From: Aphrocallistes beatrix
Taxonomy: Eukaryota; Porifera; Hexactinellida; Sceptrulophora; Aphrocallistidae
Length of the DNA: 64,000 bases
Direction: 5' to 3'
Assembly (NCBI GenBank): GCA_963281255.1
Contig: OY725488.1
Coordinates: 10,823,524 to 10,887,523 of the forward strand
How positions within the stretch are numbered: position 1 is the stretch's first letter; each line of letters begins with the position of its first letter. Below are positions 1 through 10,746 of the stretch, one piece after another. The position numbers and the translations under genes are program-made. The notes beneath the pieces are model-generated. The model worked only from the letters and a program-made list of their open reading frames with translations, did no database searches and was not told where the DNA came from.

Positions 1-912
1 CCTATTCTTAACCATGATGGGTACGCTGTATACTTCAGTAATTTATAATTATAGATTGATAAAATCGGTGAGTGGCTCTTAGAATGGCTGTCCTCATTCG
101 TTCTGCATTTGATTGGTTTAATAATTTAAAAATGTAATTTATTTATTCTCCTTTATATGATTACCATAGGTATTCAGTTTTTCAAAAGTAATAGAAAAGT
201 TGGGGGTGGGGAAAACAGTAGAAATATTCTAAAATTGTCATTATTTCGATAATCGCAGCAACTATTGATGGAGGGTAACGATAAACACAAAAGAATGTAA
301 ATTTAGCATCCTTTTATAGTTAAAAACTAATAATTAAACATAAAATCGAGATTTTTCAGGCACTCCTTAGCTCTAAAGCTCTAAATAAAAGTGGGTAACC
401 ATCGACACCTATGATTTTTAGTATTAATTTTGTTTTATAAATTGATATATCAGTGATGTTAGCAATGACACTTTTAAAAAAAGCATGTTGAGATTTGAGT
501 CTATTTCACGATTCTGTCATTAGATCGGAAACTCTTAAAAAGTGGGGCGACCATGGTCGCCCCTGTCTACCCATTTACCTCTCAACCGCCTCTGTATACC
601 CACTTGCTGCCCCATGTTTGACAGCCTTGATCGCCAGACAATATTTAAATGATTCTTTTAATAGATACAATCGTATACAGGGTTCTCAATCCTGAAAGAG
701 TTCACAAATCGTGATATTTTGACACAAATCATGAGAATTGAGAAGCATGTCAATAAATACAAGTAATCAGAAACTAGCATATAATTTTCTTGGTCTGCCT
801 CTTCTAATGTTTTTTTAGGGGAAGCCATGGCCCCCCTCCCCCCTCCATTCCTATGCCTATGGTTCCATTTTATGAATATTTGTTGCGGGTTTAATGTCAC
901 GAATAGAGCGGG
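1..912. other. Non-coding flank, no gene recognised
   Basis: AT-rich DNA without a convincing reading frame. The short ORFs here show no family motifs. It contains a perfect 20-bp palindrome at 544-563 and a C-rich tract near 824-846 that looks transposon-derived. Confidence 0.6.
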
Positions 913-1331
913 TTTCTGCTTACAAAGAGCTAAGACTAGAGATATATCAAGTATTCTAAACACAGTCTAGCACAGTTGTTTTGTTAAGTAATTGAGAATT
1001 AAACAATATGCAGCTTTGCCAAATATGTTTTTGTGGGTATTTGCTGATTATTAATGTAGCTTTCATGGATGCAAGAGCAGTTCGTACATCTACAATACCC
1101 GACTGTCGAATATTTTACATCCAGACCAGCAGCTTTACAAGTGCTATGTTAGTGTAGATGCACGAATTGCTCTTGCATCCATGAAAGCTACATTAGAATC
1201 AGCGAAACACCCGCAATAACATAATTTGAAAGCTGCATCTTGTTTAATTCTCAATTACTTAACAAACAACTGTTCAAGATTGTGTTTGGAATAATTCATA
1301 TTCTCAAATATAATCTCTTTGTAAGCAGAAA
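913..1331. repeat. Palindromic foldback element (family FB-A), copy 1
   Basis: Two inverted arms of about 180 bp (913-1092 and 1154-1331) flank a short centre. The outer ends read TTTCTGCTTAC on the left and GTAAGCAGAAA on the right. The inner arms read GATGCAAGAGCAGTTCGT against ACGAATTGCTCTTGCATC. A second copy lies at 2825-3245, and single-arm pieces occur near 7490-7560 and 15100-15180. There is no coding capacity, so this is a non-autonomous element. The superfamily is unknown. Confidence 0.75.
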
Positions 1332-1336
1332 CCGAC

Positions 1337-2005
1337 GAGGTGCCTGCATTAGTGCGAATTTCTAGAGTTGGCATTAGTTCTACTCGATTTATGGAGAGTT
1401 GGCATTAGTTCTACTCGATTTATGGAGAGTTGGCATTAGTTCTACTCGATTTATGGAGAGTTGGCATTAGTTCTACTCGATTTATGGAGAGTTGGCATTA
1501 GTTCTACTCTACTTTGGAGAGTTGTCATTAGTTCTACTCTACTTTTGAGAGGGTTGTTATTAGTTCTACTCGAATTTTGGGAGAGTTGGCATTAGTTCTA
1601 AATAATCAATTCTTGATTTTTACTCATTGTTATGCTTCCAAACCTCACAAAATTAAAATGCCACTTTCAGGGTCAATTTGACACTTTCAAACTTAAAATG
1701 CCTACTTTCACTTTCTGCGATTATTTTCTCCGCAACCATATTTCCGTTAACGAATGTCTACTCTCTATAAAAAAGAGTAAAACTAATGCCAACCCTCCAA
1801 AACGCGAGTAGAACTAATTACAACTCTCTCAAAAGTAGAGTAGAACTAATGCCAACCCTCTAAAAAATCAAGTAGAACTAATGCCAACTCTCTAAAAAAT
1901 CGAGTAGAACTAATGCCAACTCTCCATAAATCGAGTAGAACTAATGCCTACTCTCCAAATTCGCACTAATGCCGACCTCCAAATTCGCACTAATGCAGCG
2001 CCCCC
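1337..2005. mobile_element. Foldback element with 31-bp repeat arms (FB-B), copy 1
   Basis: The left arm (1337 to about 1610) is a tandem array of a 31-bp unit built on GCATTAGTTCTACTCG. The right arm (about 1745-2005) is the same array inverted. About 130 bp of single-copy loop lies between them. The flanks carry an 8-bp target duplication, AAACCGAC, at 1329-1336 and 2006-2013. The outermost units contain GCATTAGTGCG. The layout (repeat-built inverted arms plus an 8-9-bp duplication) resembles Drosophila FB elements. It has no transposase. It inserted at the edge of the FB-A copy at 913-1331. Confidence 0.8.
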
Positions 2006-2098
2006 AAACCGACCCTATTTGTAACCTGAAACCAGCAACAATCATTTATATAATGAAACTTAATATGATTAAACTTAATATATAATGAAACTTAATAT

Positions 2099-2524
2099 GG
2101 TAGAAGTCTAACTGGTATTGCATACGGTGCTATTAGTTGCCTCATCTCTGTGTACGTAGCAGATCTATCTTCCACTAGCTTGAAGGATTTTATGAGTTTT
2201 TAAGCCTATCAATTCACTTTTCATAAATATTCCTAACATTCAGATGGTTGGCAGTGGTATGCATCACTGTTATTTTCATTAAAATATTTTATCCCTTCTT
2301 CCAACCTTATTCTCTGAACTGTTTATTAAAACAAAAGCGAGAATAAAGGGCCTTGAAAACTCTCCAATATCTGAGAGGTCCTTCTCATGATTCCAGAGCA
2401 GAATTTGATGAGATTAAACATTTCGTAGAAGATAATTTTTCTGAGGCTTTTCTACTAGCGATTCGCAACGTTATTTAAGGAGACAAACCATCTGAAGACT
2501 ATTTTTAAAGTCGTGCTTCTTTAG
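2099..2524 (+). pseudogene. Sugar-transporter fragment, middle part
   Basis: The DNA closely matches the intact transporters from the GRSLTGIAYG motif, through the AFRW/LAVV segment and the LQYLRGPSHDSRAEFDE loop, to just before TM7. In-frame stops and small indels break it, for example a stop after LKDFMSF and a stop in the KREN region. It shares orientation with the C-terminal fragment at 4339-4729. The two may be halves of one dead gene split by about 1.8 kb of inserted DNA that includes an FB-A element and MITEs. Confidence 0.85.
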
Positions 2525-2824
2525 ATAATTTGGATGTGATTACATTTAAGTCATGAAAATTGGTGAAGAATTAAGTTCTCAGAACATTCAAAAATCTCTA
2601 AATTAGTTCAAAGTTTATACCCAAATGCATTTTAAAAGATTCGTATGAAAAATTTCTAATATTACCCTGTTTTAAAAGAAATATTACGCATGTAAGATCC
2701 TTTTCTCAATTTTAAAATTTTACTGTCGACTGATTCATTTTGATTAATGAATTATTCCACTTATGGTGGATTGCCATGAATCTCTACACAGGATTGAGTT
2801 TCATTATATGAATGATTGTTGTGG

Positions 2825-3245
2825 GTTTCTGCTTACGAAGAGATTAGACTAGAGATATATGAATTATTCTAAACACAGTCCACAGTCATTTTGTTAGGTA
2901 ACTAATTGAGAATTAAACAAGATGTAGCTTTGCTAAATATGCATTTGTGGGTATTATGCTGATTCTTAATGTAGTTTTCATAGATGCAAGAACAATTCGT
3001 GCATCTACACTAGCACAGCACTTGTAAAGTTGCTGGTCTGGATGTGAAATATTCGACAGTCGGGTATTGTCGATGTACGAACTGCTCTTGCATCCATGAA
3101 AGCTACATTAATAATCAGCAAATACCCACAAAAACATATTTGGCAAAGCTGCATCTTGTTTAATTCTCAATTAGTTTACAAAACAACTGTTCAAGACTGT
3201 GTTTGGAATAATTCATATATCTCAAATATAATCTCTTTGTAAGCA
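2825..3245. repeat. Palindromic foldback element FB-A, copy 2
   Basis: Same family as 913-1331 but in opposite orientation. The arms start TTTCTGCTTACGAAGAG and end CTCTTTGTAAGCA. The centre includes GTCGGGTATTGTCGATGTACG, matching the inverted centre of copy 1. Non-coding. Confidence 0.75.
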
Positions 3246-3977
3246 CTCAGACTTTTGGAGTTATCATGGGAAGTGGTTTCGTCTGATCTTAGGGACTTAT
3301 CAAGAGGGTAGCCCCCTCTCCACGCTTACCAATGTCCGTCTCTCTTACCAGACCGTAATGCCGTGTCTATCATCGACCTTTCCATGTCAAGGTGTGATAC
3401 CGTACTGCCGTCCTACCGGTCCTACCCATGGGCCGGTATTCCTGAGGATCCAAGCATAGGCGCCAAGTTGTGGAAAATAAAATAAGACCTGGGGGGGGGG
3501 CAATGGCGAGCGAAGCGAGCGACGGAAAGGGGGGTCAGGGGGCTTGCGCCCTAGAGAACTTTTTTAATCTTACACGCTCAAATATCGATATATAGCTATT
3601 GTTGCTACCTATGCAAAAGAAAATCTCGGACTATGATGGAATAAAAATGTAATTGGGATATATATATATCTAGACTCAATTAATTAACATAGTTTTGGGG
3701 TTTAGTTGCAATCTATAAGTTTGTGTGAAGTCCTGCCATACCACAGCTTCCTTCAAATCAAGCGATGTTATCGAATACATAAATAGGTACATAATTTGAG
3801 TTTGGATCAGTATGGTTTAACGTTGTGACAAGACATTTAATAGTCCGTTCATAAGGGCCCATAAGAGGTCCAACCTGGGGTTCTTGGACCCCAGATTGGG
3901 AACCACTGCCCTATGCCATTGGCAGTTACTTCAGTATGCAAGCTCCATTCTTAGATGCAATTATAGTCGTGACCAAC
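3246..3977. repeat. GC-richer transposon debris, no gene
   Basis: No reading frame of note. It contains a GC-richer block (3268-3470) with the palindromic CCTACCGGTCCTACCC / GGGCCGGTA stretch, and a run of G with a GCGAGCGAAGCGAGCGACGG segment at about 3500-3523. A typical hAT-like terminal motif lies at 3873-3910 (CTGGGGTTC ... GGGAACCACTG). The sequence at 3913-3977 recurs inverted at 43302-43363 and directly at about 13023-13080. Confidence 0.55.
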
Positions 3978-4131
3978 CAGGGGACCAGAAAATCTGTTCA
4001 TAATAAAGATACTTCATATTAAGCGAACTTGATTCAATACAAATCCAATCTAAAAATGAAATTGGGACCAGGAGATTAGTTCATAATAAACGAATGTTCA
4101 TATTAAGCGGGTTCATATTAAGCGATCCCTG
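3978..4131. mobile_element. 154-bp MITE, copy 1
   Basis: It starts CAGGGGACCAG and ends GATCCCTG. The internal motifs TTCATATTAAGCG and TTCATAATAAA are repeated. An inverted copy of the same length class lies at 43150-43301. It is non-coding. The ends resemble pogo/Tc1-type short elements, but no clear target duplication was seen. Confidence 0.65.
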
Positions 4132-4338
4132 AATGTATGTTTAGTTTGAGATTTAATAATCAAATTAATTATTAACAGCATTGGCCATCTGCAAAAATGC
4201 AAAATATATCCAGTAAACTAAAATTCGTCGAAATAAAATATTGTAGAGATAAATACATCAATTAAGAAAGGCGAATATTAAAAATGAACAGAATTTAAAA
4301 TCTTCAAAAAAGTCTCGTTTTCGGCATGGAACTTGTCA

Positions 4339-4729
4339 CTCCAACAGTGAAGTGAACAGTGAGGTTTTCTGTGACTACATTTCTTTGCTCCCTGTTATTG
4401 CACTCTTGTTCTTAGGGCGTCTTATGGATTTGGATGGGATCCCATTCCATGGATTGAGATGGGAGAATCTCTTTCAATCAAGGTTCGATCGATCGGTGCA
4501 AGTGTCTCAGTTTTATTTCCCCTATTTTTTTTCCGGGGGCCAAGCGTTACCATTCCCATCTCTCGTAACATTTCTGAGTGCAATCTATGCGTTGGTTTTC
4601 AATCCAGAAACGAAGAACAAACGTTTGAAAGAGATTGAATTTTTGTTTGAGGGACAAACGTTCTTTCTACCCTTCAAGTGCCCCAATCTTTTCGAAAAGA
4701 GCTACGTCTATGTCATAACTAAATACTAG
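4339..4729 (+). pseudogene. Sugar-transporter C-terminal fragment with frameshifts
   Basis: This encodes the last third of the transporter (NSEVFCDYISLLPVIAL through the PETKNK motif to the YVYVITKY stop). The frame is lost between the TM10 GPIPW motif and TM11: the DNA keeps the GESLPIKVRSIG stretch out of frame. About 80 bp covering the YLVKLLGAYVVYLIF segment is missing. It shares its 5' break with the fragments at 13257 and 24970. The nominal first codon is GTG, so no genuine start is present. Confidence 0.85.
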
Positions 4730-6026
4730 TCTGAACACTTTATACAGTTGAACACTTTATACAGTTCTGTTTGTTCATTACTCTTTTAGTTTTTACCATA
4801 GTGTACAATTTTGTGTGAGATGTATAGTGAGCATACGATTGATTAGTTAATAAAATAACTTGTTGTTGTTTTTCTCATTTACATTTTATGATATTATATT
4901 TGTATCTTTTTAGTATAAAGTAAAGTTGGAAAAAGTTAACCACTACAATATTATTAATAATTAGCGATTTTCAAGAATCTGCTATTATGCAGCATTTTGG
5001 GATTTATCCTTTTGGAAACTATTCAAAATGGCAATTCTATATTCATAATTGTTAGAGAGTTATCACATCTAAAACCTGTCACTCCCAATTCTTTCTGACC
5101 AATCCATGAAAACCTATTTGTATTTGTGTTTGAAATTTTTAACGAATCATTATCACTATAGACTTAGAAATATATCGGTAGTGCCCGAGCAGAATTTGGG
5201 AGCAGCTGAGCCGACGAGGATATTTTTATAACAAACCTTTGTTTATCTTTAGTAATTTACTTTGCAGTATTTGTAACATATTTGTCCGCTGTAACCTCAA
5301 CTCAAGACTCCACGAAATGTTTGCGAAGATCTTAATATGAATTAATTCACCTTACTTCATGTGTTTTGTAGGGAATTTCTCTGTGACTGAATAAATGTGG
5401 TCACTTTTGGTCAAAAACTACAGTTATAAATCCTTATCATAGAAACAAAAATATAGCCAAACAAGTAGACTATTGTATTTCTCGGTCAATCATCTGATTT
5501 AAGTGAACAATTATCCTATTTGATCAACCAATATTAATAATGCATAATGAACATTGGAGTTCAGTATCTAATTATTCTTAAACTGGTGTCGGATAATTGG
5601 TTTCCTAAATTGGATAATTGATGTGGAAATGCAGTTGTACATTAACAAGTCATTGGTTAGGTTACAAATTTACAACACACATAGCGATCTCTGTGCTTGA
5701 TGATTTACTTCATCAGTGTACACATGGAATGAAATGCTTAAATGCTAATCAAAATCAGCTCTGAATACCTTTGGCTGTTGTGCATGACATATGGAATTAG
5801 AAAGCGATTAACAATTAGAAGGATACTTGTACAGACGAATTTGGGCATTTCTCTACAGAAGCTGCACTCAAACTTTGGACTCTGAAAGCAAGGACAAAAG
5901 TAAGGAAGTAATTTGATTGTCGTCAATAGTACTTAAATTTCAACCTTAAAGTGCCGTTCCAGCACTTTATGAAAAAAAGACTGTTTAATTAAAATTCTTC
6001 ACATATAATACAACTATCAAAAATGT
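4730..6026. other. Duplicated 3' flank of transporter fragments
   Basis: Non-coding. Nearly colinear with 13710-14880 and 25423-26580, so this is the same repeat unit in an older copy at the left edge of the cluster. An AATAAA lies about 120 bp past the stop of the fragment (near 4850). No gene was seen. Confidence 0.7.
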
Positions 6027-6803
6027 CGGTCGACAGACCGATAGTGCAGCTCCAGGAAGTGACTCGAAGGAACATGAAATGTGAAAATCGGAATACATCG
6101 GGAAAAATTCATTTTAGGGCATTCTAAGTGTGAAATTTGGAATCTACATATTAAAATACCTTATAATAGCCATTGAGAGCTCGCTTTTAGCTTAAAATAA
6201 GATTTTTTCAATAGGTGTGAAAATATGTATATATACATATGTTAGAAACTCATAAAATACTTTGATTACCACTTTCAAAGTGTGAAAATCGGAATCTACA
6301 TATTAAAATGTCCTATATTAACCGTTGAGAACTCGCTTTTAGCTCAAAAAACTTTTTTTTGAAAGGTGTGAAAATATGTATATATCAATATGTTAATAAT
6401 TATCCCATAAAATATTCATGTTATTACTTTCAAAGCGAGAAAATCGGATCCTACATGGTGAAATACCCTACATTAGTCGTTGAGATCTTGCTTATATCTT
6501 TGAACAAAGCTTTGCAGTGGTGGTGTTAAAATATGAATATATACTTATAAAAACCGGAAGTGATGAGATTTTGCGAAAAAATGTTGACGGTGCACATCTA
6601 CACCATAATGAGATCCTACATGCGAAATTTGGTAAAAATCGGACTGTTAGATTTCGCAGTAGCGCGTACGGACATACATACATACATACATACATACATA
6701 CATACATACATACATACATACATACATACATACATACATACATACGGACGGACGAGATACTCCGTCCATGCCATAAGGGCATCTCCCTATAGGAGCTGCA
6801 CTA
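6027..6803. mobile_element. Non-autonomous element with internal repeats, copy 1
   Basis: It opens GTCGACAGACCGATAGTGCAG and closes AGGAGCTGCACT, so AGTGCAGCTCC is a terminal inverted repeat (6043 on the left, 6791-6802 on the right). Inside are three diverged tandem units of about 150 bp (near 6120, 6275 and 6430) beginning GTGTGAAAATCGGAATCTACA, then the (CATA)n tract. A second copy lies at 18023-18506 and interrupts a transporter pseudogene. It does not code for a recognisable protein. Confidence 0.65.
6672..6745. repeat. (CATA)n microsatellite
   Basis: About 18 perfect CATA units. Open frames on both strands run through it because the unit has no stop codons. They are not genes. Confidence 0.97.
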
Positions 6804-7008
6804 AAAATGATGGCTCATCATTCTTGATTTTGCTTAGATCTTTGAACTTAATCGTAGACTCATTATTATTTACTTGTGTGCCGAATTCACATTTCTAGCA
6901 CCTCCCAGTTCCTCAATCAATTCTAGACAAACAAAAAACCATTGCGTTTTAATATATAAGATATGCATATATTGTTAAATTATGATAAATTGTAGGAACA
7001 AACTTTAT

Positions 7009-7105
7009 TGAATAAAAGGAATGCGTGCCACAAAAATAAAACCGCCCCTCCGGCTTCCGCTCCTGTGTTCAAAATAGGAGCGCGGTCATTTAATGCTCTG
7101 GAAAT
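7009..7105. repeat. MITE fragment (GGAGCGCGCTCC family)
   Basis: It matches 18711-18815 and resembles the more complete element at 48414-48550, with a CTTCCGCTCCTGTGTTC core and ends near ATTAAAAGGAGTGCGC. It marks the left boundary of the 11.8-kb duplicated unit. Confidence 0.55.
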
Positions 7106-7307
7106 ACCTGGATATCTTTAGCTTAGATATGTAATGTTCAAAATAATTCAAGATCTGTAACAATAACATGAGGAATATTTCCAACATTAGAGATGTAGAT
7201 TAAGCATAGTTTCCCACATAAGTGCCAAGTATGGGTGCCTGGGGGGCCGGGCACTCCAGGTTTGGAGCTTGCGGGCCGTGGTGCCGGGTAGTGGAGGAAG
7301 CTGTGGT

Positions 7308-7490
7308 ATAGTCCGAGATTTGATGTGATATCGTTATTATTTAATTCCACCGTTGAAAATTATAAGATAGGACAAATTATTCGCAGAAAACCAATGAAGC
7401 AACATGTGTACGATCAATCCCGAAAATTCGATTGAATTAGTTATGTGACTAAATAATAGCAAAATGGTCTCAAGACATATTTGGAAATGC
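7308..7490 (-). pseudogene. Decayed transporter fragment (TM9 region)
   Basis: Reading leftwards, the DNA encodes a degenerate match to ETILLIFSHIINSIDFWG ... NNSSYHFQRWSEI, the TM8-TM9 and extracellular-loop part of the transporter family. Copies lie at 19110-19300 and 27908-28080, each just downstream of an intact transporter. A remnant forms the fused 3' end of the truncated transporter at 40602. Confidence 0.65.
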
Positions 7491-7872
7491 TTGATATATT
7501 CCAAATTTATTCAAGGACCAATTGTTCAAGATTGTATTTGAAATAATTTCTACTTCTCTTTTCAAATAAAAAGCTCAATTAGTAACCAGCAGAAATCCTC
7601 AACAATTATTCACGTGATGAAGTTTAATATGTTGCTTTATAAATAAGAGAGGCCTATATGTTAGTTATTGAAGAATATTGCAGAGATAATCGAATTTATT
7701 TTATACAAAAATATACAAATTTACACAAAGTAGATCAAAATAACAAAATAAAATAATTCTATCAACTAATCCTATTATCACTATACATCTCACACAAATT
7801 ACATACTATGAGAAAAAACTTATCAATCTAAAAGAATAATAAACAAACATAACTGTTTAAGGTGTCTTGAGA

Positions 7873-9393
7873 CTAGTCTTTAGTTATGACATAGACGTAA
7901 CGCTTTTCGAAAAGATTAGGACACTTGAAGGGTAGAAAGAATGTTTGTCCCTTAAACAAAACTTCAATCTCTTCCAAACTTTTGTTCTTCGTTTCTGGAA
8001 TGAATACCAACACATAGATTGCACTCAAGATATTAATCAACAGGAAGATTAGGTACACAACGTAAGCTCCGAGCAATTTTACGAGGTAAGGGAACAATAA
8101 TGCTTGGGCTCCGGAAAAAAAGAGGAAAAATATAACTGAAACACTGGCACCGATCGATCGAACCTTGATTGGCAGAGATTCTCCCATCACAATCCATGGA
8201 ATGGGACCCAATCCAAATCCATAAGACGCCCTAAGAACAATCAGTGCAATAACAGGGAGCAAAGAGATGTAGTCGCAGAAAACCTCACTGTTCACTCCAC
8301 TGTTGGAGAGAATTGGATAGGACGAGTTAGTCATGCTAGTGTGGCAGTGAGACCATAGGCGATCGATCCCGAAAAAGTAGACAGAGTTAATGATGTGACT
8401 GAGTGCAACTCCAAGAGAAGACATTATCAACAGAATCTTTCTTCCAAACCTATCGACGAAAAAGGTACACAGGAATGCAGTGATCCATTGGACGCAAGTG
8501 GGGATGAGTGAGGCTATTTTGGCAGGAATTAAGCGACTGGTCTTTAGAATGGTAGCGGAATACGTACCCACAATTGTAATACCTGTCAATTCGAGGAATG
8601 CAAAAAGAATCGCGACTTTTAAAATAGTCTTTAGATGGTTTGTCTCCTTAAATAATGCAACGAATCGCTGGTAGAAAGTGTCGGAAAAATTCTCTTCTAC
8701 GACATGCTTAATCTCATCAAATTCTGCTCTGGAATCATGAGAAGGACCTCTCAGATATTGGAGAGTTTTCAGGGCTCTTTTTTCTTGTTTTTGTGTTACT
8801 AACCAGTTCGGAGAATATGGTTGGAAGAAGAGCAGCAATACCTGAATGAAAAGAACAAATATGCATACCACTGCCAACCATCTGAATGTTAAGAATATGC
8901 CTAAAAAGTGACTTGATAGAGTACCGAGAAGGTACATGTGAGTGAAAAAGCTCCCGTAGAACCCCTTCCGGTTAGTGGGAGACAGATCTGCTACGTACAC
9001 AGAGATGAGGCAACCAATAGCACCGTATGCAATACCAGTCAGACTTCTACCCAAAAGCATAATGATCCAGTTATACCCGAATGCAATCAGCAGCCAGCCT
9101 AGAGCATTAGGAATTGTGAAGATGATGAGGAGTGCCTTTTTGCCAAATGATTCGACAAGAAAATACACGAGAATGGCTCCGAATATTGCAGTGAAGTACT
9201 GGAGTGATCCAAATATGGGATAAGTGATGCTATCAAGAATTCCTAGATTCTTAATGTCATCCTCAATTGGAGATGGATACCCGAGACTATAGCCGATGAA
9301 AAACGTTCCAAGATTTGCCGCTATCGTGGGTATCAGTACTGGAATGATTCTTGACGAAGATTTACTTTTCGCTATGCTTTTAGAGTTCAACAT
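7873..9393 (-). CDS. SLC2/Tret1-like sugar transporter, copy A
   Basis: A 506-aa major-facilitator protein with 12 predicted TM segments, expected to carry hexose or trehalose across the plasma membrane. Visible family motifs are GRSLTGIAYG (115-124), DLSPTNRKG (136-144), PYSPNWL (192-198), VDRFGRK (313-319), GPIPW (396-400), GESLP (404-408) and PETKNKSLEEIE (467-478). TM7 reads ELTGITIVGTY (268-278) where the family usually has QQxSGIN. The loop before TM10 is long (about 341-372) and holds Cys350, Cys373 and NSS at 356. Leu395 replaces Trp found in copies B and C. The start is supported by a TATA box 54 bp upstream and the same 506-aa length in all three sisters. No intron. Substrate unknown. 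Confidence 0.9.
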   Translation of the reverse strand: MLNSKSIAKSKSSSRIIPVLIPTIAANLGTFFIGYSLGYPSPIEDDIKNLGILDSITYPIFGSLQYFTAIFGAILVYFLVESFGKKALLIIFTIPNALGWLLIAFGYNWIIMLLGRSLTGIAYGAIGCLISVYVADLSPTNRKGFYGSFFTHMYLLGTLSSHFLGIFLTFRWLAVVCIFVLFIQVLLLFFQPYSPNWLVTQKQEKRALKTLQYLRGPSHDSRAEFDEIKHVVEENFSDTFYQRFVALFKETNHLKTILKVAILFAFLELTGITIVGTYSATILKTSRLIPAKIASLIPTCVQWITAFLCTFFVDRFGRKILLIMSSLGVALSHIINSVYFFGIDRLWSHCHTSMTNSSYPILSNSGVNSEVFCDYISLLPVIALIVLRASYGFGLGPIPWIVMGESLPIKVRSIGASVSVIFFLFFSGAQALLFPYLVKLLGAYVVYLIFLLINILSAIYVLVFIPETKNKSLEEIEVLFKGQTFFLPFKCPNLFEKRYVYVITKD

Positions 9394-9439
9394 TTTAAAA
9401 TATATGTTCTCTCAATTATTATTTCTCTTTGCATTTCTT

Positions 9440-9447
9440 TATTTATA
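9440..9447 (-). promoter_or_regulatory. TATA box of transporter copy A
   Basis: TATAAATA on the minus strand, ending about 47 bp before the ATG, with a conserved sequence around it in all five transporter loci. It predicts a 5' UTR of only about 20 nt. Confidence 0.6.
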
Positions 9448-9666
9448 TGTGTTGCAAGAATTATGACGTCGAAACATAATGTTGCATCCTAACAAATTGA
9501 ATCACCAGGCACAGAAACTGTTATGGGTACTGTAAATCTGTAACCTAACCAATTACTTGTTATTGTACTACTGACTCTATAATACAAAACTATCCAGTAA
9601 GTATTTGGTATCAAATAAATAAATAACGAAAACTACCCCAGTTTGCTTACACCTTTAATATGGAGT

Positions 9667-9806
9667 CGCCATCCAGACATCCCACAAATGCGCCTCGATA
9701 AAGTGAGAATCGTCTAGCACAGTGAGACTTATTCGTATGAGCACTACCTGTACCAGACTATACTCACTTGGTATCGCGGTGCATTTTTAGGATGTCTGGA
9801 TGGTGA
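9667..9806. mobile_element. 140-bp MITE with CCATCCAGACATCC ends
   Basis: The left end CGCCATCCAGACATCC and right end GGATGTCTGGATGGTG are inverted repeats. Internally, AATGCGCCTCGATAAAGTGAG pairs imperfectly with its inverse near 9769-9786. It is present in the same place in the second duplicate (21472-21611), and its right half occurs near 38580-38645. Non-coding. Confidence 0.75.
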
Positions 9807-10746
9807 TTGCATGATAAAAGTGGAGACAAACTAGGGTATCTTTTGGATATTTATTTACATGTTGCAATCATTGATGAGTCATTATTGCCTGATCATGAAA
9901 ATATTGCATAGAAAGGTGTTGTGATGCCAAAGAAACATTTCGCCTCAAGGGACCTAATCTCTATCTCTTTTCGTTTTTAAGTTAATCTACTATTATCTTA
10001 TACTCGAGGTGTCAAAATTACGAAATTTTTGAGGAAAACTTTTGGGTAACATATGAAAGCATAATTATGCAAATTCGACATAGAAGATTTTTTGAGCCAT
10101 CGTCACCTGATCGCATATACATATCCGTTAAAAGGTGTTAAGATAAATAATGAACATTTAGCTGTTGAAAGTTTTTTTAACATCACTTTTCATTATGAAG
10201 TTATTTAGTCTTGAACATTTGTATAGTTTTATCCTAATATGGATATGAATATTCATATCAATCTTGCTCAGTAATAATTATTGTGTAATATAATTCTGAT
10301 CCATATTGATATTTAAGTCTAAACTCGTTATTATTGGTTGTAAACTTGGAATCAGTTGAATTAATATTTCGAGAATAAACTTTTAGCTCTTTCATATTCT
10401 CACACTAGCTTCTTGTAATTCGTGTTAAACTTGAAACAATAGAATTTAGTTTGCATTGATAGTGTGAAATGAATAATTACTTTTTAAACATAGATTGTAA
10501 AACAATGCTACGTCATAGAAAAGATCTGCAATTGCAGAAGGTGTAAAAATTGTCTTATGCACCTTAAGTGTCAAAAATGATAGGGTTGCATTCATGGATT
10601 CTAGGTTAACACCTTGTTTGGAGTCTCATTCTGTAGTTTGGTGTCTGATCAAAAATCACACACTTTGTTGCACACTCCATATTCTCAAAGCATCTATTCT
10701 CAGAATTTCAGACCTTAATCTCTTATGGTTTGGCCATGCAGAAAAT
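9807..10746. other. Duplicated intergenic DNA, no gene
   Basis: AT-rich. Nearly identical to 21612-22551 and recognisable at 38646-39404. No reading frame shows family motifs. It separates the divergent transporter promoter from the FB-B element. Confidence 0.7.

Noticed and set aside
6492-6898. Open frames on both strands with IHTY/MYVC repeats
   Set aside because: They are translations of the (CATA)n microsatellite, which has no stops in several frames.
8975-9223. 82-aa plus frame repeated at 20780, 29565, 41155 and, inverted, 17625
   Set aside because: Antisense shadow of the transporter coding sequence. It follows wherever that DNA is copied.
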